NCBI GenBank assembly: GCA_041396845.1
Contig: JAWKXU010000003.1
Span: 642,940 to 706,939 of the forward strand
Direction of reading: 5' to 3'
DNA: 64,000 nucleotides
Source: JAWKXU01 sp020446465
Lineage (GTDB): Bacteria > Pseudomonadota > Alphaproteobacteria > Sphingomonadales > Sphingomonadaceae
Shown here: in pieces, positions 35,021-44,156 of the stretch
Position numbering within the stretch: position 1 is the stretch's first letter
Layout: every line of letters starts with the position of its first letter
The notes under the pieces: generated by a model
Told to the model about the DNA's origin: nothing
Database searches by the model: none
The model's input: only the letters and a program-made list of their open reading frames with translations
Program-made: the position numbers and the translations under genes

Positions 35021-35036
35021 TCAACTCCATCGTTGA
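35021..35036. promoter_or_regulatory. TCAAC-N6-GTTGA operator candidate (copy 3)
   Basis: TCAACTCCATCGTTGA has the same 5-bp arms and 6-base spacing as copy 2, 68 bases away. It lies 80 bases before the ligase start, so the two sites would flank both promoters in the 196-base intergenic region. Confidence 0.6.
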
Positions 35037-35115
35037 CAGTTGAGGCGCACAGTTCCATTTTTACTCTCGCCGTCCGAGCAGTGATAAAACTGTATGGCAA
35101 GGAGAGTTGAAACAG

Positions 35116-36750
35116 ATGGGTTTGTTCGAACGCTGGAGTGAAGTCTGTCCACTGGGGGATTTGCTCATCCGCAGTGCTGCGCGCTACCCTGATCGCAATG
35201 CACTGGTCATGCCCGGTTTTGCGATCAGCTATGCAGAATTATTGAAAGAGGCGGTAAGTGTTGCCAGGGCAATCGCCGGCCTTGGCATTGGGCCTCGTGC
35301 CAACATTGGCCTTTTCTGTAATAATGGTCCAGAATTTCTTGCCGGATTTTTCGGTGCGCAACTGGCAAATTGCGCCATTGTGCCACTCAATGCCCGTCAT
35401 AAGGCGCATGAACTTGCCTACATCATCGACAATGCCGAAATCGAACTGCTGCTGACAGCGGCAGCTGACACCAGCTATCTCGATTTCCGCGAAGTTCTTA
35501 CGCACGCCCTACCCTCGCTCGCAACATCTCAAGAGGGAGCACTGACACTTCCCGAAGCGCCTCGTCTGAAGCATGTTGCACTCTTGACGGGGGAGACGAC
35601 AGCCGGATTTATGGCAGCACATGACTTCCATGCGGCCGGAGCAAATGTTTCCCCACAGGAAATCGATGCATTGCGTTCACGCACCCGGCTTTCCGACCTT
35701 GCGGCGATTATCTATACGTCAGGCACGACTGCCAACCCTAAAGGTTGTATGCTTACGCACGAGGCAATGAGCCGTGGTCCTGTAGAACGTGCGGACAGCC
35801 GCTTCCGTTCATGCGATCACGATGTAACCTGGGGCGGCGGGCCACTGTTTCACATTGGCTCCCTGGCCCCATTCCTCGGTTCTATCGGCACAGGCGGCAC
35901 CTATCTCACAGACACATTCTTCGATCCTGCCCGTGCGATCGCGCTCATCAAGGAGAACCGCTGCACAGCGTTCTGGCCATGGTTCCCCGCCATTCTCCAG
36001 CCACTGATGGCCCAGCCCGATTTCGTCGAGGCGACGGAGCATGTACGCACCATGCTCTTTATCGGCCCGGATTCGCTCGTTCGGCAAATTCAGGATCTTT
36101 TGCCGAAAGCAGAGATTTTACAGGGTTGCGGCATGACCGAAACTGCTGGCATTTTCGCGATCAGCGATGCCAATGAAACTTTTGAACAACGGGCAACAAG
36201 CCACGGCAAGGCCGTGCCTGGTGTCGAGGTACGAATTGTCGACAAGGGCGACGGCGAAGACTTGCCGCCTGACGAAGTTGGCGAAATCCTGGTACGAGGA
36301 TATTGCGTTACCAGCGGATACTACAAGGATCCCGAAAAGACTGCAGCGGCAATCGATGCAGATGGATGGCTCCACACCGGCGACCTCTATGCACGCAGTG
36401 AGGATGGCAGCCTGACGTTCAACGGGCGCGTCAAGGATATGTTGAAAGTCGGTGGCGAAAACGTTGCCGCCATCGAAGTCGAAGCGTTCCTGTGTCGGCA
36501 TCCGGCGGTAAAAATAGCCGAAGTTGTCGGGCGCCCGGATGAACGCATGGATGAAGTGCCGGTTGCTTTCGTCGAACTGCATCCCGGCGCAACTACAGAC
36601 GAAAACGCCTTGATAGCCCACTGTAAAGGGAAAATCGCCAGCTACAAGGTGCCGCGAGCAATCTACTTTATCGAAACACAGGACTGGCCAATGTCGGCCA
36701 CAAAAGTAAACAAAGTAGCGCTCCGCAAAAGGTTGGCAGAAATGTCCTGA
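35116..36750 (+). CDS. Acyl-CoA synthetase (AMP-binding ligase)
   Basis: This 544-residue ANL-family ligase has the nucleotide motif IYTSGTTANPKGCM at about residues 199-212, GCGMTETAG in the middle, and the hinge GRVKDMLKVGGENVAAIEVE. The C-terminal lysine lies in PMSATKVNKVALRKRL, where the usual T-GK is T-K. It forms an acyl-CoA from the pathway acid. AAGGAGAG precedes ATG 35116. It is divergent from an LLM gene and converges with the TetR gene, six bases from its stop. Confidence 0.9.
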   Translation: MGLFERWSEVCPLGDLLIRSAARYPDRNALVMPGFAISYAELLKEAVSVARAIAGLGIGPRANIGLFCNNGPEFLAGFFGAQLANCAIVPLNARHKAHELAYIIDNAEIELLLTAAADTSYLDFREVLTHALPSLATSQEGALTLPEAPRLKHVALLTGETTAGFMAAHDFHAAGANVSPQEIDALRSRTRLSDLAAIIYTSGTTANPKGCMLTHEAMSRGPVERADSRFRSCDHDVTWGGGPLFHIGSLAPFLGSIGTGGTYLTDTFFDPARAIALIKENRCTAFWPWFPAILQPLMAQPDFVEATEHVRTMLFIGPDSLVRQIQDLLPKAEILQGCGMTETAGIFAISDANETFEQRATSHGKAVPGVEVRIVDKGDGEDLPPDEVGEILVRGYCVTSGYYKDPEKTAAAIDADGWLHTGDLYARSEDGSLTFNGRVKDMLKVGGENVAAIEVEAFLCRHPAVKIAEVVGRPDERMDEVPVAFVELHPGATTDENALIAHCKGKIASYKVPRAIYFIETQDWPMSATKVNKVALRKRLAEMS

Positions 36751-36756
36751 AAAAGA

Positions 36757-37416
36757 TTACCTTTTCTTGCCCACGCGCATACCATCGAGAAAGATGCTGG
36801 CAAAAGCGCCTCCGACGACATCAGCCGAATGGTAGCCGCCCGGCTGGTACCAGCGATGGGTCCAGTTAACCATGCCAAAGATGGCATTGGCAGCAACAGA
36901 AACGGGAATATCGCTTCTAAGCTCACCATCCCTGACTGCCTGGCTGACCAGATCCAGAACTATCCGTTCAAACTTGCGTGTCTGGCTCGCGATTTCCTTC
37001 GCCCAAACGCTCTTTTCGCTGGCGATGCGTTCCATCTCTTCCTGAATGTAAACATACATATGGGGATAGTGCTCATCGTAAGCCTTCATGAGCTGGCGCA
37101 CGACCGCTTCCAGTTTTTCGAGCGCACTTAATCCTTCGTCCCTGGATATCCGCACACATTCCCGGATATTGGCATCAACGCCCGTGCGCAGGATTTCACG
37201 GAATAGTTCTTCTTTGCTCCCGAAATAATAATAGACAGTTGCCCGATCCAGCCCTGCCTTCCGGCCAATTTCAGCAAGTGTCGTCGCCCGGTATCCGCTC
37301 TGCTTGAATTGCTGTGCAGCAATTTCAACCAGTTCTGCGCGCTTTGCGAGGTAATCGCTGCTACCTTCCTTGAGGGCTGTTGCCCGGCGTTTTGATATAT
37401 TAGACGGCCCAGTCAT
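36757..37416 (-). CDS. TetR family transcriptional regulator
   Basis: This ~219-residue regulator has the HTH TTLAEIGRKAGLDRATVYYY followed by FGSKEELFREIL, and a ligand domain with HYPHMYVYIQEEMERIASEK and VNWTHRWYQPGGYHSADVVG. It is a paralogue of the regulator at 15470. Being next to the ligase and LLM genes, it is the best candidate to bind the TCAAC-N6-GTTGA sites. The start is uncertain: ATG 37416 or 37434, neither with a good ribosome site. Confidence 0.88.
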   Translation of the reverse strand: MTGPSNISKRRATALKEGSSDYLAKRAELVEIAAQQFKQSGYRATTLAEIGRKAGLDRATVYYYFGSKEELFREILRTGVDANIRECVRISRDEGLSALEKLEAVVRQLMKAYDEHYPHMYVYIQEEMERIASEKSVWAKEIASQTRKFERIVLDLVSQAVRDGELRSDIPVSVAANAIFGMVNWTHRWYQPGGYHSADVVGGAFASIFLDGMRVGKKR

Positions 37417-37523
37417 TTTGTCAGCTCTATGCATCTTGGCACATTTTTCAATAGCAAGGCCGCAGGTGACGGACCGCCGCGGCAAGTGCAAACCATATCT
37501 ATGGATTGCTCAAGGAGGTCTTG

Positions 37524-37577
37524 ACTGAAGCCCATGTCCGACTGAAATCAGAGAAGCCATTCCCCATACGTAACGCT
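37524..37577. repeat. Copy of the sequence that borders the IS200-type element at 59.3 kb
   Basis: CTGAAGCC, GTCCGACTGAA and CGTAACGCTAAAT occur in order with the same spacing as in 59309-59363, beside the IS200 tnpA. The segment ends inside the stop codon of the quinone oxidoreductase remnant. It is probably a leftover IS200/IS605 end. Confidence 0.55.
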
Positions 37578-38181
37578 AAATCTCAACAATCAACTTGCCC
37601 TTGGCCTGGCGATTGCGGAGATCTCGAAAGGCTTCAAGAGCATCGGAAAAGCCATATCGTATCGACGGCTGGGAGCCAATTTTCCCTTGGTTGATCCATT
37701 CCAGCATCATGTGGAAATCGTTCCAGCCTTGCACGCCTGTTTGTTCGATAGCCAAACGACCTTCCACACCGATGATGGAAATCATTTTGACGAGTGCAAC
37801 ATTTGTGCGAACCGAAGCTGGTTTGCCCGACGTGAAGCCTACTACCAGGATGCGCCCGCCTGGAGCTATCGCCCGCATCGCCTGATCGAACATCTCCCCA
37901 CCAACCGGATCAAAATATACATCAGCGCCCCGACCATTCGTCAACTGACGCACTTTTTCATATACGTTACCTGCTCGGTAATCGATGAATTCGTCGGTAT
38001 TCGATGGGCTGAGACTGCCCATGTCACTCCCGACGGCGATGACACGCGCGCCCAACGCTTTACCCATGCACAAAGCAGCGCCGCCGGCGCCGCCTGAAGC
38101 GCCAAATACGACAAGTGTCTCGCCAGGTGAAAGCCGGGCGCGACGGTACAACGCATTAAATGCAGTCCAGTTGTCGGAGCC
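37576..38181 (-). pseudogene. Quinone oxidoreductase (MDR family), N-terminal part lost at IS21 junction
   Basis: The last ~200 residues of a zinc-independent MDR reductase remain: ARLSPGETLVVFGASGGAGG (nucleotide motif), DYRAGNVYEKVRQLTNGRGA, VGGEMFDQAMRAIAPGGRIL and a normal C-terminus KGKLIVEI. Similarity starts near NWTAFNALYRR at 38172; upstream codons come from the antisense of IS21 istA. About 125 N-terminal residues are missing and are not found on the far side of the IS21 remnant, so the join followed a deletion. Confidence 0.8.
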
Positions 38182-38205
38182 TTCGGTTACCGCCGGACGG
38201 CGGCG

Positions 38206-39558
38206 GTGCGGCGGCCCAAGCTGGAAGCGTTCGTTCCGATCATCGATGCATGGCTTGATGGTGACCGTCAGGTTCCGCGCAAGCAGCGTCATACGGCGAA
38301 GCGGGTATTTGACCGCCTTCGCGAAGAGCACGGTTTCACCGGCGGCTACACGATCATCAAGGATTACATCCGACAGCGCGAGCAGCGCAGCCGGGAGATG
38401 TTCGTGCCGCTGGCGCATGCGCCCGGCCATGCCCAGGCAGATTTTGGTGAGGCCATGGTCGAGATCGGCGGTGTTGTGCAGAAGGCGCATTTCTTCGTGC
38501 TCGATCTACCGCACAGCGACGCCTGCTACGTGCGCGCCTATCCCGCTGCCGTTGCCGAGGCATGGATGGACGGCCACGTGCACGCCTTCGCGTTTTTCGG
38601 CGCGGTGCCGCTGTCGATCGTCTACGATAACGACCGCTGCCTGGTCTCGAAGATCCTGCCCGACGGCACGAGGCAGCGCGCCCGGCTGTTCAGCGGCTTC
38701 CTGTCGCATTACCTGATCCGCGATCGTTACGGCCGTCCCGGCAGGGGGAACGACAAAGGCAGTGTTGAAGGGCTGGTCGGTTATGCTCGCCGCAACTTCA
38801 TGGTGCCGATCCCCCGGTTCGCGACGTGGGAGGCGTTCAACCTGTGGCTCGAGGAGCAATGCCGCAAGCGTCAGAACGACCGGCTGCGGGGCGAGAGCGA
38901 GACGATCGGCGAGAGGCTGAAGCGCGATCTGGCGGCGATGCAGGAACTGCCGGCTGCCCCGTTCGAGGCTTGTGACCAGACCAGCGGCCAGGTCTCGTCG
39001 CAGGCGCTGGTGCGTTACCGGACCAATGATTACTCGGTGCCGGTGCGCTTCGGCCATCAGGAGGTATGGATCCGGGGCTATGTCGGCGAGGTGGTGATCG
39101 GCTGCCGGGGCGAGGTCATTGCCCGTCATGTGCGCAGCTACGAGCGCGAGGACGTGATCTTCGATCCCATCCATTACCTTCCCCTGATCGAACAGAAGAT
39201 CAATGCGCTCGATCAGGCAGCGCCCCTGCAAGGCTGGCACCTGCCCGAAGCGTTTGCAACGCTGCGCCGCCTCATGGAAGCTCGTATGGGCAAGCATGGT
39301 CGGCGCGAGTATGTGCAGGTGCTGCGTCTGCTGGAGAGCTTCACGCTTGCCGATCTGCATGCGGCCGTAAAGCAGGCTCTCGATATCGGGGCGATCGGCT
39401 TTGATGCCGTGAAGCATCTCCTGCTGTGCCGGGTGGAGCGCCGACCACCCCGATTGGACATGGCGATCTATCCCTATCTGCCCAGAGCCAGGGTGGAGAC
39501 GACATCGGCGCGCTCCTACATGCAGTTGCTCTCGGGCGATGCGAAGGATGCGGCATGA
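38206..39558 (+). pseudogene. istA: IS21 transposase IstA, N-terminally truncated
   Basis: The frame opens from about 38179 and can start at GTG 38206, giving 450 residues. It carries the IstA core HAPGHAQADFGEAMVEIGG, FVLDLPHSDACYVRAYPAA, SIVYDNDRCLV and DKGSVEGLVGYARRNF (rve integrase-type catalytic domain). The usual N-terminal HTH segment of about 50-60 residues is absent, so the protein cannot bind its ends normally. The sense of transcription is opposite to the quinone oxidoreductase remnant. Confidence 0.85.
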
Positions 39559-40322
39559 GCAGTCCGTCCCCCGAGCTGTTACTGGCCAGCCACCTCAAGA
39601 CGCTCAAGCTACCAACCTTCCTGCGCGAGCATGACAAGCTGGCCCGGCGATGCGCGGCCGAGGGCGCAGATCACGTCCGCTACCTTGCCCGGCTTGTCGA
39701 ACTGGAGCTGATCGACCGGGAACGCCGGATGGTCGAGCGCCGGATCAAGGCTGCGAAGTTCCCGGCCGCCAAGAGCCTCGACAGCTTCGACTTTGCCGCG
39801 ATCCCCAAGCTCAACAAGATGCAGGTGCTGGAACTGGCACGCTGCGACTGGATCAACCGCCGCGAGAACGTCATAGCCCTTGGTCCCTCGGGAACCGGCA
39901 AGACCCATGTGGCGATCGGCCTCGGCCTTGCCGCCTGCCAGAAGGGCCTGACGGTCGGCTTCACCACCGCGTCCGCGCTGGTCAGCGCGATGATGGAGGC
40001 ACGCGACGAACGCCGCCTTCTGCGCCTCCACAAGCAAATGGCCGGATACAAGCTCCTCATCATCGATGAACTGGGGTTCGTGCCGCTCTCGAAAACCGGC
40101 GCGGAACTGCTGTTCGAGCTGATCTCGCAGCGTTACGAGCGCGGCTCGACGCTGATCACCAGCAACTTGCCGTTCGACGAGTGGACCGAAACGTTCGGCT
40201 CCGAGCGCCTGACAGGCGCGCTCCTCGACCGGCTTACCCACCACGTCTCCATACTCGAGATGAACGGAGAGAGCTATCGTCTGGCCCAAAGCCAGGCGCG
40301 CAAGGCACGCTCCAACCCCTGA
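39555..40322 (+). CDS. istB: IS21 helper ATPase IstB
   Basis: This 255-residue AAA+ ATPase has the Walker A motif GPSGTGKTHVAIGL at about residues 110-123 and Walker B LLIIDELGFVPL. It assists IstA in target selection and strand transfer. Its ATG overlaps the istA stop (ATGA), confirming the start. Sequence and length look intact, but with a truncated IstA the element is not self-mobile. Confidence 0.93.
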   Translation: MSSPSPELLLASHLKTLKLPTFLREHDKLARRCAAEGADHVRYLARLVELELIDRERRMVERRIKAAKFPAAKSLDSFDFAAIPKLNKMQVLELARCDWINRRENVIALGPSGTGKTHVAIGLGLAACQKGLTVGFTTASALVSAMMEARDERRLLRLHKQMAGYKLLIIDELGFVPLSKTGAELLFELISQRYERGSTLITSNLPFDEWTETFGSERLTGALLDRLTHHVSILEMNGESYRLAQSQARKARSNP

Positions 40323-40442
40323 CAGAAAAGACCATCCGTGTGTTGGCGACCCCCACTCGGGCTACGCCCTCGCGGCGCTCGCCAGCACACGGATCACCCG
40401 GCCTGATTTTGCGCCGCCCAATGGCCGACTTTTACTCCGCCG

Positions 40443-40688
40443 TTGACAGACGCTCAAGAACCGCGTCCTTCTGGAGAACTTGTTTACTTCCTGCCCGGCG
40501 ATCTCGAACAGCAGATCGAGGCGTTCGTCGAGCACTACAACCACCAACGTTATCACGAGAGAGCCTCGACGACACCTGCCGATGCCTACTCTTCCGGCAG
40601 GGCACCGGCCATCATCAAGCAACGAGAAAGGATCAAGCGAAAGACACTCGAATATCGGCGCTTGCAACACCGCAGGCTCGCCGCCTAA
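40443..40688 (+). pseudogene. C-terminal relic of an IS3-type transposase
   Basis: YFLPGDLEQQIEAFVEHYNH, then RYHERASTTPADAYSSGRAP and IKRKTLEYRRLQHRRLAA match the end of IS3-family integrase-type transposases. The preceding TLKNRVLLEN lies in a different frame, so there is a frameshift near 40480. Everything upstream of this tail is missing and is replaced by the IS21 right end. Confidence 0.75.
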
Positions 40689-40755
40689 ATATAATCCAAG
40701 ACGAGGCCCACGCTCCGTAAATCTACGCCGAGAATTGTGCCAAATGTTCTGACGA

Positions 40756-41017
40756 CGGACAGAGAACTCCCCATCTTCCGGTCCGACGACGATGCAAATG
40801 CAACGCTTCAAGTCTCAAGGGCAGGCGCAGCGCTTCGCTGCTGCCCACGGTGCCATCTACAACACCTTCAACATTGAGCGACATCTCATCTCCCGAAAGA
40901 CAATGCGACGCTTCCGAACTTCCGCCATGGAAGAGTGGCTCGCCGCGTCCGCTGCTGACGCATGAATTTACCGGTTCCGGGCTTCGCGCAACCAGCGGGA
41001 GTTAATCTGACAAGGCC
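40756..41017 (+). pseudogene. C-terminal relic of an IS6-family transposase plus its right end
   Basis: QRFKSQGQAQRFAAAHGAIY, then NTFNIERHLISRKTMRRFR and MEEWLAASAADA (stop at 40965) match IS6-family C-termini. The preceding ENSHLPFRRRER-type segment is scrambled by small indels. The end motif TTAATCTGACAAGGCC at 41002-41017 is nearly identical to 51343-51358, beside another IS6 fragment, so it likely marks the terminal inverted repeat. Confidence 0.7.
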
Positions 41018-41036
41018 CAAGCCCCCCATCCAGTTC

Positions 41037-41687
41037 TCACGTATTGCCACATGCATTCTTTTGTACATTATCATTGAATTCATAGAGTTTTGCCAAGAGC
41101 CTAGAGGTTGCCTTCTTTCCAGCAAAGGGCAGGAGGAGAAGGCTTACTCCATAGCCAATCTCGGCCCTCATCTGATTTATGGATATCGCGCCGCGAACCC
41201 ATTCCTGCGAGAATCCAATAAATAGGTATATTATGCTCTTGGAAATCGTGGCGTAATTTATTCGTTGATTCAATAGGTTACAGGATATTGTATCCTTTAT
41301 CAGATTCTCCCAGAAATTGAGCCGTGGTTCGAAAAATTGGCTACAAAAATAAGCATCATCTATTTGGTAGATTGTTCTAATCATCGCACTATGATAGCTT
41401 GAGTCATTTATAAATACCTCTGCGGTTAATTCAACAGCATTAAATATTCTATCAAGTGCATCACCCTTCGTAGCCAAGAGATTGGCATTGAAGAGTTCAA
41501 GATCTTCTTCTAATACGGCTGCTATCACATTTTGTCGCGAACCGAATAAGCTATAGACCGTCACTACTGTCACATTTGCCATTGTTGCCAAGGCTCGCAT
41601 CGAAATTGATTCTTCCTGAATCATCTGGCGCGCAGCCTGGATTATCCTCTGTCGGCGTTCCAGCTTATTAGCTTCTCTCTTGCCCAT
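41037..41687 (-). CDS. TetR-type regulator with atypically AT-rich sequence
   Basis: This ~216-residue protein has the TetR HTH SISMRALATMANVTVVTVYS followed by LFGSRQNVIAAVLEED, and a C-terminal domain with IYLFIGFSQEWVRGAIS. The gene is visibly richer in A and T and in isoleucine/asparagine codons than all neighbours, a sign of recent transfer. ATG 41687 begins MGKREANKLERRQRI; an upstream in-frame start is possible. It stands alone between IS remnants, about 2.5 kb from the TonB receptor. Confidence 0.82.
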   Translation of the reverse strand: MGKREANKLERRQRIIQAARQMIQEESISMRALATMANVTVVTVYSLFGSRQNVIAAVLEEDLELFNANLLATKGDALDRIFNAVELTAEVFINDSSYHSAMIRTIYQIDDAYFCSQFFEPRLNFWENLIKDTISCNLLNQRINYATISKSIIYLFIGFSQEWVRGAISINQMRAEIGYGVSLLLLPFAGKKATSRLLAKLYEFNDNVQKNACGNT

Positions 41688-41878
41688 ATTTACGACCGCT
41701 TGCGTTGTGCACGGCACATTTAGCGTCCGAGGCGCAAGTATCAAGCGTTGGTTTAAACCCCTTTTAGGTGCGGCATTGTGCAGTTATGTGATTCAACACG
41801 AGAGTTGAGTTAACACCAACTTATGGCACTGAGATTCCGAGCTAAACAGTGGAGGTGCCTCCCGCGGGCTATTCGATC

Positions 41879-43315
41879 TAGCACTACTTTGGCAGAAGTT
41901 TGAAATGCGTGACTGATAGGCTCCCGCCGCAGTGAGGGCATTGGTCTGGCGGAGGTCGCCATATTCGGTCAATGATGGCCTGTCGGATGGCGGGCATGCT
42001 CGGCTGAGGCGGAGGTCCGGAGACTCTTTTTTTTCCGCCCCGCCTGCGCGAGCCGTCGTGTTTGCAGGAAGGCATAGGCCATCATTGTCATGAGAAGGTG
42101 GCGATGCAGCCCCGTCCATGATCGTCCTTCGAAGTGATCGAGGCCGAGTTCCTCCTTGAGTTGCTGGTGCGCCTGTTCGCAAATCCAGCGCGCCTTGATG
42201 GCGCCGGCAACGTCCTTGATCGCGGTGTCGGCGGGAAGGTTGGAGAGATAGTATTTTCGCTCGCCGTTCGAGCGATGCTCACCCACCAGCCAAGCCTCTT
42301 CGCCTGGCATATGCTGTGCGCCAGCAGCGCCGATCCGCTGTGGCGCGCCATCGGCGACACGCACACGCATCGCCGCAAAGCGAGCCGTCAGGCGGCCCTT
42401 CGTTCCCCGGCGCCAACTGACCTGCCGCCATTTCGCATCTTCGAGCATGGCATGGGCTGCTCGGGATTTGACGTCGGGCACATGCCGAACCCGTGGTCGC
42501 CCACGTCCAGCCACCGGGAAGATCAACTGCACGTCGGCAGGATAGACCTTCTGGTGCCGGGGAATACCAACGGCCCAGCGCAAGCCTCGTGCACTTAGCG
42601 CCTGCCGGAACGGCGCTGACAAGCCATAGCCGGCGTCGGCAAGGACGCAGCCGAAGCGCACGCCGGCAGCAATGACCCGGTCGATCTCCTCGATGGCGAT
42701 GTCGGGCTTCGTGCGATAGGATTGGAAATCTTCGGGCACGCCGGCCCTCTCCATCCGGGCCGTGTCGCTGGTCCAGCTTTCCGGCAGGTATAGCCGCAAA
42801 CCCAGCATGACCGGCACCTCCCCCGAAGCCAAGGTCACCGACACGAGCGTCTGGCAGTTCGCGTTCTTGCCCAGTACCGTAGCATATTGGGGTGCGACCC
42901 CGACCGAAGCCTTGCCCTTCTTGGGAAGGGCTGTGTCGTCGATGATCAGCCAGCCCTTGTCGCCACCGACCAACTCATCCGCTTGCCGCCATAACGTCGC
43001 CTCCAGCGGCGTGCTGTCCCAGATCCCGGCACCGATGAAATGATGCAGTCGGTCATAGCTGAGCGCGTCTGCGCGGGCCGCCATGGGTTGGATGCTCTTG
43101 CGATCGCCGGGGCCAATCAAGCCGGCGATATAGGCCGGGCACATCCGACGCCGCGTCTTGTTACCCAACTTCTGCAAATACGGCTCAAGCCAATGCTCGA
43201 GATCCCGCTGCCAATCCTCTTCCATCGCCAGCCTCCATCAAAGCTGGCTCCCTATGAATCACGCATTTCCCCTACAGGGAATCCCAAAAATCAAACTTCT
43301 GCCAAAGTAGTGCTA
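41879..43315 (-). mobile_element. IS701-type insertion sequence with perfect 25-bp inverted repeats
   Basis: The ends are TAGCACTACTTTGGCAGAAG... at 41879 and its exact complement at 43291-43315, 25 of 25 bases. The 1437-bp element encodes one full-length transposase. A second IS begins two bases beyond the right end, so the original right flank is displaced to 44155. Flanking TA is part of the repeat as written. Confidence 0.88.
41969..43225 (-). CDS. IS701-family transposase
   Basis: This 418-residue DDE transposase has GWLIIDDTALPKKGKASVGV (first Asp), GCVLADAGYG (second Asp) and a late ELGLDHFEGRSWTGLHRH (Glu region). Length and both termini are complete, with ATG 43225 and stop at 41969. 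The basic C-terminus GRKKKSLRTSASAEHARHP is typical. It is likely functional given the perfect inverted repeats. Confidence 0.88.
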   Translation of the reverse strand: MEEDWQRDLEHWLEPYLQKLGNKTRRRMCPAYIAGLIGPGDRKSIQPMAARADALSYDRLHHFIGAGIWDSTPLEATLWRQADELVGGDKGWLIIDDTALPKKGKASVGVAPQYATVLGKNANCQTLVSVTLASGEVPVMLGLRLYLPESWTSDTARMERAGVPEDFQSYRTKPDIAIEEIDRVIAAGVRFGCVLADAGYGLSAPFRQALSARGLRWAVGIPRHQKVYPADVQLIFPVAGRGRPRVRHVPDVKSRAAHAMLEDAKWRQVSWRRGTKGRLTARFAAMRVRVADGAPQRIGAAGAQHMPGEEAWLVGEHRSNGERKYYLSNLPADTAIKDVAGAIKARWICEQAHQQLKEELGLDHFEGRSWTGLHRHLLMTMMAYAFLQTRRLAQAGRKKKSLRTSASAEHARHPTGHH

Positions 43316-43316
43316 A

Positions 43317-44154
43317 GGCTCAGGACCCATTGATTGGCAGGCTGTGATATGATTCAGGCTCGGCGAGGAGAGACTGAGCGTGAGGGACCTGTACTGGCTG
43401 ACCGACGAGCAGATGGCGCGGCTTTCGCCGTATTTTCCCAAGAGCCACGGCAAGCCTCGTGTGGATGACAGGCGGGTCCTGAGCGGGATCATCTTCGTCA
43501 ATCGCAACGGCCTGCGTTGGCGGGATGCTCCCAGGGAATACGGGCCGCACAAGACGCTCTACAACCGTTGGAAGCGCCGGGGCGAGATGGGTGTCTTCGG
43601 GCGCATGATGGAAGGCCTCGCTGCCGAACGCGCAGAGCCAACGACCGTCATGATCGATGCGACCTATCTCAAGGCCCACCGCACGGCTTCCAGCCTTGGG
43701 GTAAAAAAGGGGATCTCGGGCGCCTGATCGGACGGACCAAAGGCGGCATGAACACGAAGTTGCATGCCATGACTGATGCAAACGGTCGCCCTTTGAGCTT
43801 CTTCATCACCGCTGGACAGATCAGCGATTATACCGGCGCGGCAGCCTTGCTCGACGATTTGCCCAAGGCCAAGTGGATGCTCGCCGACCGCGGCTATGAC
43901 GCCGACTGGTTCAGAGATGCGCTGGAGCAAAAGGGCATCAAGCCGTGCATTCCGGGCCGCAAATCCCGCTCTTTGCCCGTCAAATACGACAAGCGGCGAT
44001 ACAAAGGGCGTAACCGCATCAAGATCATGTTTGGTCGCCTCAAGGACTGGCGCCGCGTGACAACGCGATATGACCGCTGCCCGACCGTCTTCTTCTCCGC
44101 CCTCGCGCTCGCGGCCACCGTACTCTTCTGGCTGTGATCAGTGAGTCCTGAGCC
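43317..44154 (+). mobile_element. IS5-family (IS1031-type) insertion sequence
   Basis: The ends GGCTCAGGACCCATTGAT (43317) and its near complement at 44137-44154 (two mismatches) bound an 838-bp element. TAA stands on both sides (43314-43316 and 44155-44157), fitting the 3-bp TNA target duplication of this group. It landed exactly at the edge of the IS701-type element. Confidence 0.85.
43380..44137 (+). CDS. IS5-family transposase made by -1 ribosomal frameshift
   Basis: The first frame (43380-43727) encodes the N-terminal domain DLYWLTDEQMARLSPYFPKS, LRWRDAPREYGPHKTLYNRW and the first Asp (VMIDATYLKAH). The second frame, -1 to it, ends at 44137 and holds LADRGYDADWF and RNRIKIMFGRLKDWRR with the other catalytic residues. 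The frames meet at a classic slippery heptamer A-AAA-AAG at 43703-43709. Frameshifting at this site is inferred from sequence. The product would be about 250 residues. Confidence 0.85.
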
Positions 44155-44156
44155 TA

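Larger units (their letters stand above)
38182..40400 (+). mobile_element. Truncated IS21-family element
   Basis: istA and istB are adjacent with an ATGA overlap, the IS21 hallmark. The left end is missing: IstA lacks its N-terminal HTH, and the quinone oxidoreductase remnant begins directly at the break. On the right a 16-bp inverted repeat (ATCCGTGTGTTGGCGA at 40334 against 40379-40394) lies just after istB. The outer right boundary is not defined. Confidence 0.8.

Noticed and set aside
38506..39417. 303-codon minus-strand frame in istA
   Set aside because: Antisense shadow of the IS21 transposase catalytic domain.
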